Assembly (NCBI GenBank): GCA_031278965.1
Contig: JAITJJ010000096.1
Location: 1 to 9,066, forward strand
Origin: Deferribacteraceae bacterium
GTDB taxonomy: Bacteria > Chrysiogenota > Deferribacteres > Deferribacterales > JAISNW01
Reading direction: 5' to 3'
DNA length: 9,066 bases
The notes beneath the pieces were generated by a model. That model worked only from the letters and a program-made list of their open reading frames with translations. It was not told where the DNA came from and made no database searches. The position numbers were made by a program, and so were the translations under genes. The stretch's first letter is position 1. The number at the start of each line of letters is the position of its first letter. Below, piece by piece: positions 6,143-9,066 of this stretch.

Positions 6143-7626
6143 CTTACTGTAACCTTAGAATCTCCGTAAATAACGGTAGGTTTAATAAATATTACAAGCT
6201 CCCGCTTCTTGTATTCAACCTTTTCGCTGTTGAACAGATAGCCAAGTATGGGGATATCCCCCAACACTGGAATACGGGTGTTGGTAACGGTTCTGGTATT
6301 CGTGATTAAGCCGCCGATAACGAGCATCGCTCCGTCTTCCACGCGAACAATAGTGCCGGATTCCTTTACTTCAACAATAGGAGCGGTGGCTTGAACAATG
6401 CCATCTCCGTCTTTGACCTCCGCCTCGCCGCTTATCTGAGTAGTTATAGGGAGAACATTCAGCATGACAGAACCGTCATCATGTATAAAAGCGGTAACAC
6501 CCACCATAACGCCGTCCAGAACACTGTATTTCTCGTATGTATAGGTCTGAAGGGATGTGCCGCCCGTAGTTTCAGTTAGATTTAGCGTACGATCCCAGTA
6601 AGGCCTGATCTGACCTGCAGTAATCATAGCGCTCTGACCGTTCATTACCGTAATTCTGGGATTTGCCAGAGTATCAACCTTGCCGTATTGGGCAACCGCT
6701 GAAATCACTCCATTAAACGTGCCCGTAACAACACTCATCTGCCCTGCGCCGGAGACACCGGAAGCAAGAGATTGAACAAGACTTATAGAACCATCGGAAG
6801 AAGAAAAAATACGGCTCCAATCTATCCCATAGCTCCAACCATCTTCAAGGGCTACTTCCATAATTTTAGCCTCTATCTGAACTTGACGGATAGCGTTTCT
6901 GATAATATTGTCAAGCAGAGACTTAACGCGGTTATGGTTGCTCCTGGTGGTGTAAACAGAAACGGAGGAAGAGAGGCGGTTTATTGAAAAAGTGCTCTGA
7001 GCGTCGCTTCCCAAGAGAGAGGTTATATTGGTTTCAAGCTGCTCGTAAAAATCTTCCGTCTCGGGCTCCTCGTATTCAAGGGTATACTCGCCTTTTAGGT
7101 TGGTATTTCCATCCTTATCGGCGCCGCCCACCACATCACCGCCCAAACTGGCCGTAGGCTTTGCCAACGCCGTAGACATATAAGGCAGATTATAGTTCAG
7201 TGTGGAATACCTTGAAACATAAATAATGTTACCCCGTATCTCATAGTTCAGGTCCGCAATGTCCATAATCAGCTCGACAGCATCTTTCATCGGTGTACTC
7301 ACGAAATTACCTGTGAATAAATTGTCTGCATTAACGTCCTTGGAGAAAACGACATTCAACCCCATATCTACCGCCATAGCATAGATGACAGTGCGGACAC
7401 GCGCATCTACGGCGGCAAAATCAAATGTCAAACCCTTCATGGGATCGATCTCACGAACCTTAGCCTGTTTCGGAACAATCAACGGAGGCGGCACATCTTT
7501 GACCGTCCTGTTATCCCCCGAAACCGCCTGGGGCACATCCAACGTAGTAAGGGTGGATGTGCAACCACTCAGCAAGACAATAAATGACACCATTAAAGGA
7601 ACAATTAAAAGTTTAGTGTTACCCAT
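6139..7626 (-). CDS. mshL: MSHA-type secretin (MshL-like outer-membrane channel lipoprotein)
   Basis: This 495-residue secretin has a lipoprotein signal peptide ending in lipobox LLSGC (C22). A proline-rich spacer follows, then an STN/N0 domain (about 62-140, LTFDFAAVDARVRTVIYAMAVDMGLNVVFS). Next come a Gly/Asp/Glu-rich insert (about 150-190) and an N1-type ring-building domain (193-243, ending NRLSSSVSVYTTRSNHNRVKSLLDNI). The C-terminal secretin barrel occupies about 249-487 and includes ANPRITVMNGQSA (321-333), VRVEDGAMLVIGGLI (427-441) and the hallmark VLGDIPILGYLF (454-465). It should form the multimeric outer-membrane pore for a pilus or secreted substrate. The absence of AMIN domains and the DFYEQLETNITSLLG spacing favour MshL over PilQ. 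An ATG four codons upstream (7638) lacks a ribosome site, whereas 7626 has GGAG six nt before it. The start overlaps the preceding gene by 22 nt and the end overlaps the TPR gene by 4 nt. Confidence 0.93.
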   Translation of the reverse strand: MGNTKLLIVPLMVSFIVLLSGCTSTLTTLDVPQAVSGDNRTVKDVPPPLIVPKQAKVREIDPMKGLTFDFAAVDARVRTVIYAMAVDMGLNVVFSKDVNADNLFTGNFVSTPMKDAVELIMDIADLNYEIRGNIIYVSRYSTLNYNLPYMSTALAKPTASLGGDVVGGADKDGNTNLKGEYTLEYEEPETEDFYEQLETNITSLLGSDAQSTFSINRLSSSVSVYTTRSNHNRVKSLLDNIIRNAIRQVQIEAKIMEVALEDGWSYGIDWSRIFSSSDGSISLVQSLASGVSGAGQMSVVTGTFNGVISAVAQYGKVDTLANPRITVMNGQSAMITAGQIRPYWDRTLNLTETTGGTSLQTYTYEKYSVLDGVMVGVTAFIHDDGSVMLNVLPITTQISGEAEVKDGDGIVQATAPIVEVKESGTIVRVEDGAMLVIGGLITNTRTVTNTRIPVLGDIPILGYLFNSEKVEYKKRELVIFIKPTVIYGDSKVTVR

Positions 7627-8195
7627 TCGGAACTCCATTTATTTGATAGCAATACTCTGTTTTTCTCAATTCTATTGACCAACAGCCCGGCGGAAGTTTT
7701 CTGCCCTTCACGCAGGATATTGTCGTCAATCACAACATACGCATGACCTTTTGACCAAGCAATCATGGATAGTGTAAACTTATACTCTGATATTTTGCGC
7801 GGAAGCACAGGTTTCCTCGCCGCGGAAGCTCTCCCCAATATGGAAGGCGCTCTCGGCGGAGCTATAACTACCGGTGGAGGGGGAGGGGGTGGGGGGGTAA
7901 AGTATTTGGCCAGATATTCGTTCACCAAACCCGCAAATATATATGTGCTCTTGTAGTCCACGATCACATTTTTCAAAATATCATAGATTCCAGAGCTTCT
8001 GTCTATCTGAGCTTTTACCCTGTCTACCCCGGCAGGCGCTGCTTGGGTACTTGCATACCTCAGGATGCTGCCTGATATGTCTGAATACAGAAAATAAAAG
8101 AGTACAGGAACCGCCAAAAGAAGAACAAGATTCCTTTTATGAACTCCTCCCAATTGGGAAAGAGTTTTAACAAGAGCAGTTTCATTCAGATTCAT
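7605..8195 (-). CDS. PilP/GspC/MshK-like bitopic protein linking inner membrane to secretin
   Basis: This 196-residue protein has a cytoplasmic N-terminus (1-20), one transmembrane helix (about 22-38, NLVLLLAVPVLFYFLYS), a helical periplasmic segment (about 55-98) and a run of eight prolines (101-108). A basic Pro/Ala linker then leads to a small beta-rich C-terminal domain (about 136-196, KFTLSMIAWSKGHAYVVIDDNILREGQ ... VNRIEKNRVLLSNKWSSEWVTL). That last domain has the form of the homology region of GspC/PilP: a strand, a glycine-rich turn and a repeated 'V-I/L-xx-x-V-L' pattern. In those proteins it docks on the secretin N0 domain. Unlike PilP it has no lipobox, so its bitopic anchor is more like GspC. 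Its place directly before the secretin supports the role, but sequence similarity is weak. The start overlaps the previous gene as ATGA. Confidence 0.75.
   Translation of the reverse strand: MNLNETALVKTLSQLGGVHKRNLVLLLAVPVLFYFLYSDISGSILRYASTQAAPAGVDRVKAQIDRSSGIYDILKNVIVDYKSTYIFAGLVNEYLAKYFTPPPPPPPPVVIAPPRAPSILGRASAARKPVLPRKISEYKFTLSMIAWSKGHAYVVIDDNILREGQKTSAGLLVNRIEKNRVLLSNKWSSEWVTLNF
7873..7897 (+). repeat. G-rich tract (poly-proline codons on the opposite strand)
   Basis: The plus strand holds runs of G at 7873-7874, 7876-7877, 7879-7883 (five), 7885-7889 (five) and 7891-7897 (seven), separated by single A or T bases. On the minus strand these are the CCN codons for the eight-proline hinge of the GspC/PilP-like protein. 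The tract satisfies a simple G-quadruplex pattern if the run of seven is split. The seven-base homopolymer is a potential slippage site, where loss or gain of one base would frameshift the C-terminal docking domain. Confidence 0.8.
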
Positions 8196-8746
8196 CTGCC
8201 TGTTCCCCCTTCGTCATAAAATGGGTGAGAAATAACCAGATCGCCCTCAACAAAATAAGAACCTGCATTATCGCGCCCGATAGGTCTTAGCTGCAAGGCA
8301 GAGATAAATGTTGACGGTGCTTCCCTTGAGGTAAGATCATCAATCATAGAAACAAAATCTTCAACGCTTGTGGGAGCATACGAATAACGCATCCTTACCT
8401 GAAGTTCGTGGCTGCCTCTGATGATGCCTTCCACCATATTGGCTTTATAGCGTTGGTTAAGGTAGTCGGAATAGTTGAGCAGCCTAACAGAAGCGGTATC
8501 CAAATCATACCTCTCAAGACCAAGCCTTGCCGCAGTATTGCGCAGATTTTCCGCATTCCTCTGCAGAACGGAATAATCGTAACGCCCTTCCTGCGCCCTA
8601 AGCTCGTTTGATTTAGCCGCCAAGGCGTCATTTACCTTGCCGACAGAGAGAACCAACTCAGCCAGAAGGCATGCAATAACAAGCAAACCAATAGCAAGCA
8701 GATACTGGGGAACTATCCCATTTTCAAGGAGTTTCTCTTTATTCAT
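8192..8746 (-). CDS. PilO/MshJ-like inner-membrane pilus assembly protein
   Basis: This 184-residue protein has a short cytoplasmic N-terminus, one transmembrane helix (about 14-35, QYLLAIGLLVIACLLAELVLSV) and a charged alpha-helical, coiled-coil-prone segment (about 36-78, NDALAAKSNELRAQEGRYDYSVLQRNAENLRN). A small alpha/beta periplasmic domain follows (about 100-176), containing ELQVRMRYSYAPTSVEDFVSMIDDL and YFVEGDLVISHPF. That order, with a beta strand followed by a helix before another strand, is the PilO/GspM ferredoxin-like architecture, in which the protein dimerises with PilN/GspL. Its location between a putative PilN-position gene and the GspC/PilP-like gene agrees. GAGGG lies 4 nt before the ATG, and the start overlaps the upstream gene by 8 nt. 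Family membership is inferred from architecture and order. Confidence 0.75.
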   Translation of the reverse strand: MNKEKLLENGIVPQYLLAIGLLVIACLLAELVLSVGKVNDALAAKSNELRAQEGRYDYSVLQRNAENLRNTAARLGLERYDLDTASVRLLNYSDYLNQRYKANMVEGIIRGSHELQVRMRYSYAPTSVEDFVSMIDDLTSREAPSTFISALQLRPIGRDNAGSYFVEGDLVISHPFYDEGGTGR

Positions 8747-9066
8747 CTGTCCCTCGGTTATTCAAGAGTTGCATATTCATTTCATATGTCCGATCTGGAA
8801 TTCTAAGCCTTGAGTTTGCGACCGGCGAGAGAGCTTTGAAATTGTCTATATAATTGTTATATCTGCGCTGAAAATCGTAAGTGCCTGTATAGGTGTCAAA
8901 GGTTTCGGACTTGCGCACAACAACGGAGCTTTCATTTTTGTCGTTCAAAACAAAACGTATGTCTTCGTAGGTGTTCAGATATAAAAGCTCCTGAGCCTTT
9001 ACTATGGCGTTCAACGGGGTAAGCTCCCGTTTTTTCATGGCGTTGATATACGTATTAAGATACCTT
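8739..9066 (-). CDS. Unrecognised protein in PilN/MshI position, C-terminal part (5' end outside window)
   Basis: The frame is open across the window edge and ends with TAA at 8741-8739, giving about 108 residues. An ATG at 9038-9036 is present, but it has no ribosome site and lies within the continuing frame (RYLNTYINAMKKRELTPLNA), so it is probably internal. The visible part is hydrophilic, with no membrane helix. It contains helix-like stretches (LNAIVKAQELLYLNTYEDI, DFQRRYNNYIDNF) and a beta-like segment (IRFVLNDKNESSVVVR). It precedes the PilO-like gene, which in pilus clusters is where PilN/MshI, a bitopic partner of PilO, is encoded. I recognise no motif that proves this. Confidence 0.6.
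   Translation of the reverse strand, partial: RYLNTYINAMKKRELTPLNAIVKAQELLYLNTYEDIRFVLNDKNESSVVVRKSETFDTYTGTYDFQRRYNNYIDNFKALSPVANSRLRIPDRTYEMNMQLLNNRGTDE

Noticed and set aside
5406..6169. Long plus-strand open frames (176 and 242 residues, Ser/Thr/Gly- or Arg/Asn-rich) opposite the TPR protein linker
   Set aside because: They are low-complexity mirror images of the repetitive Pro/Ala/Glu linker on the minus strand, with no domain, and the minus-strand gene is well supported.
7636..7638. ATG at 7638 as the secretin start
   Set aside because: There is no ribosome site before it, and the GGAG for the ATG at 7626 lies inside those first codons. The lipoprotein signal peptide is more typical from 7626.
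9036..9038. ATG at 9038 as a genuine start of a 99-residue gene
   Set aside because: There is no Shine-Dalgarno sequence, and the frame stays open to the window edge, so it is better read as the internal part of a longer gene.

Overview
The window reads as part of the chromosome of a diderm (Gram-negative) bacterium with a GC content in the mid-40s by eye. It encodes an outer-membrane secretin lipoprotein, inner-membrane pilus-assembly partners and a Sec-exported TPR protein. I could not settle on a phylum. There are no RNA genes, insertion sequences, integrases or CRISPR arrays.

Layout. (1) 1-240, plus strand: the last 79 residues of an aldo/keto reductase, followed by a 173-bp gap with a hairpin and a candidate promoter. 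(2) 414-1715, plus strand: a 433-residue exported TPR protein of unknown role. (3) 4785 down to 1750, minus strand: a tight three-gene operon of histidine-phosphatase (phosphoglycerate-mutase-like) protein, ABC-F ATPase and nicotinamidase/isochorismatase-type hydrolase, with 17-nt and 4-nt overlaps. (4) A strong minus-strand rho-independent terminator at 4834-4799 separates this operon from the next. (5) 9066 down to 4865, minus strand: five overlapping genes of a type IV pilus / MSHA / type II secretion-like assembly cluster, running off the window edge. In transcription order they are an unrecognised protein (PilN/MshI position), a PilO/MshJ-like protein, a PilP/GspC/MshK-like protein with an eight-proline hinge, an MshL-type secretin, and an MshN-like membrane-anchored TPR protein.

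How the genes work together. In the pilus cluster, the small bitopic proteins would form the inner-membrane alignment complex. The GspC/PilP-like protein would reach across the periplasm to the secretin channel, and the TPR protein, also anchored in the inner membrane, would support secretin or envelope assembly. Every junction overlaps, which suggests translational coupling and fixed stoichiometry. No motor ATPase, platform protein or pilin is inside the window. Because the cluster ends in a terminator, those genes must lie upstream (beyond 9066) or elsewhere. The other operon looks like housekeeping (ribosome-associated ABC-F, phosphatase, NAD-salvage-type hydrolase), with no obvious link to the pilus.

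Three start codons differ from the longest open frames. The hydrolase starts at 2433, the phosphatase at 4785 (the longer frame begins inside the terminator stem) and the secretin at 7626. The parts most worth a second look are the MSHA-like cluster that lacks an MshM-type gene between secretin and TPR gene, the dyad inside a 19-bp promoter spacer at 370-400, two operon starts with the same -10/start-codon spacing, and the slippage-prone or repetitive linkers in two pilus proteins. I found no wholly new system.
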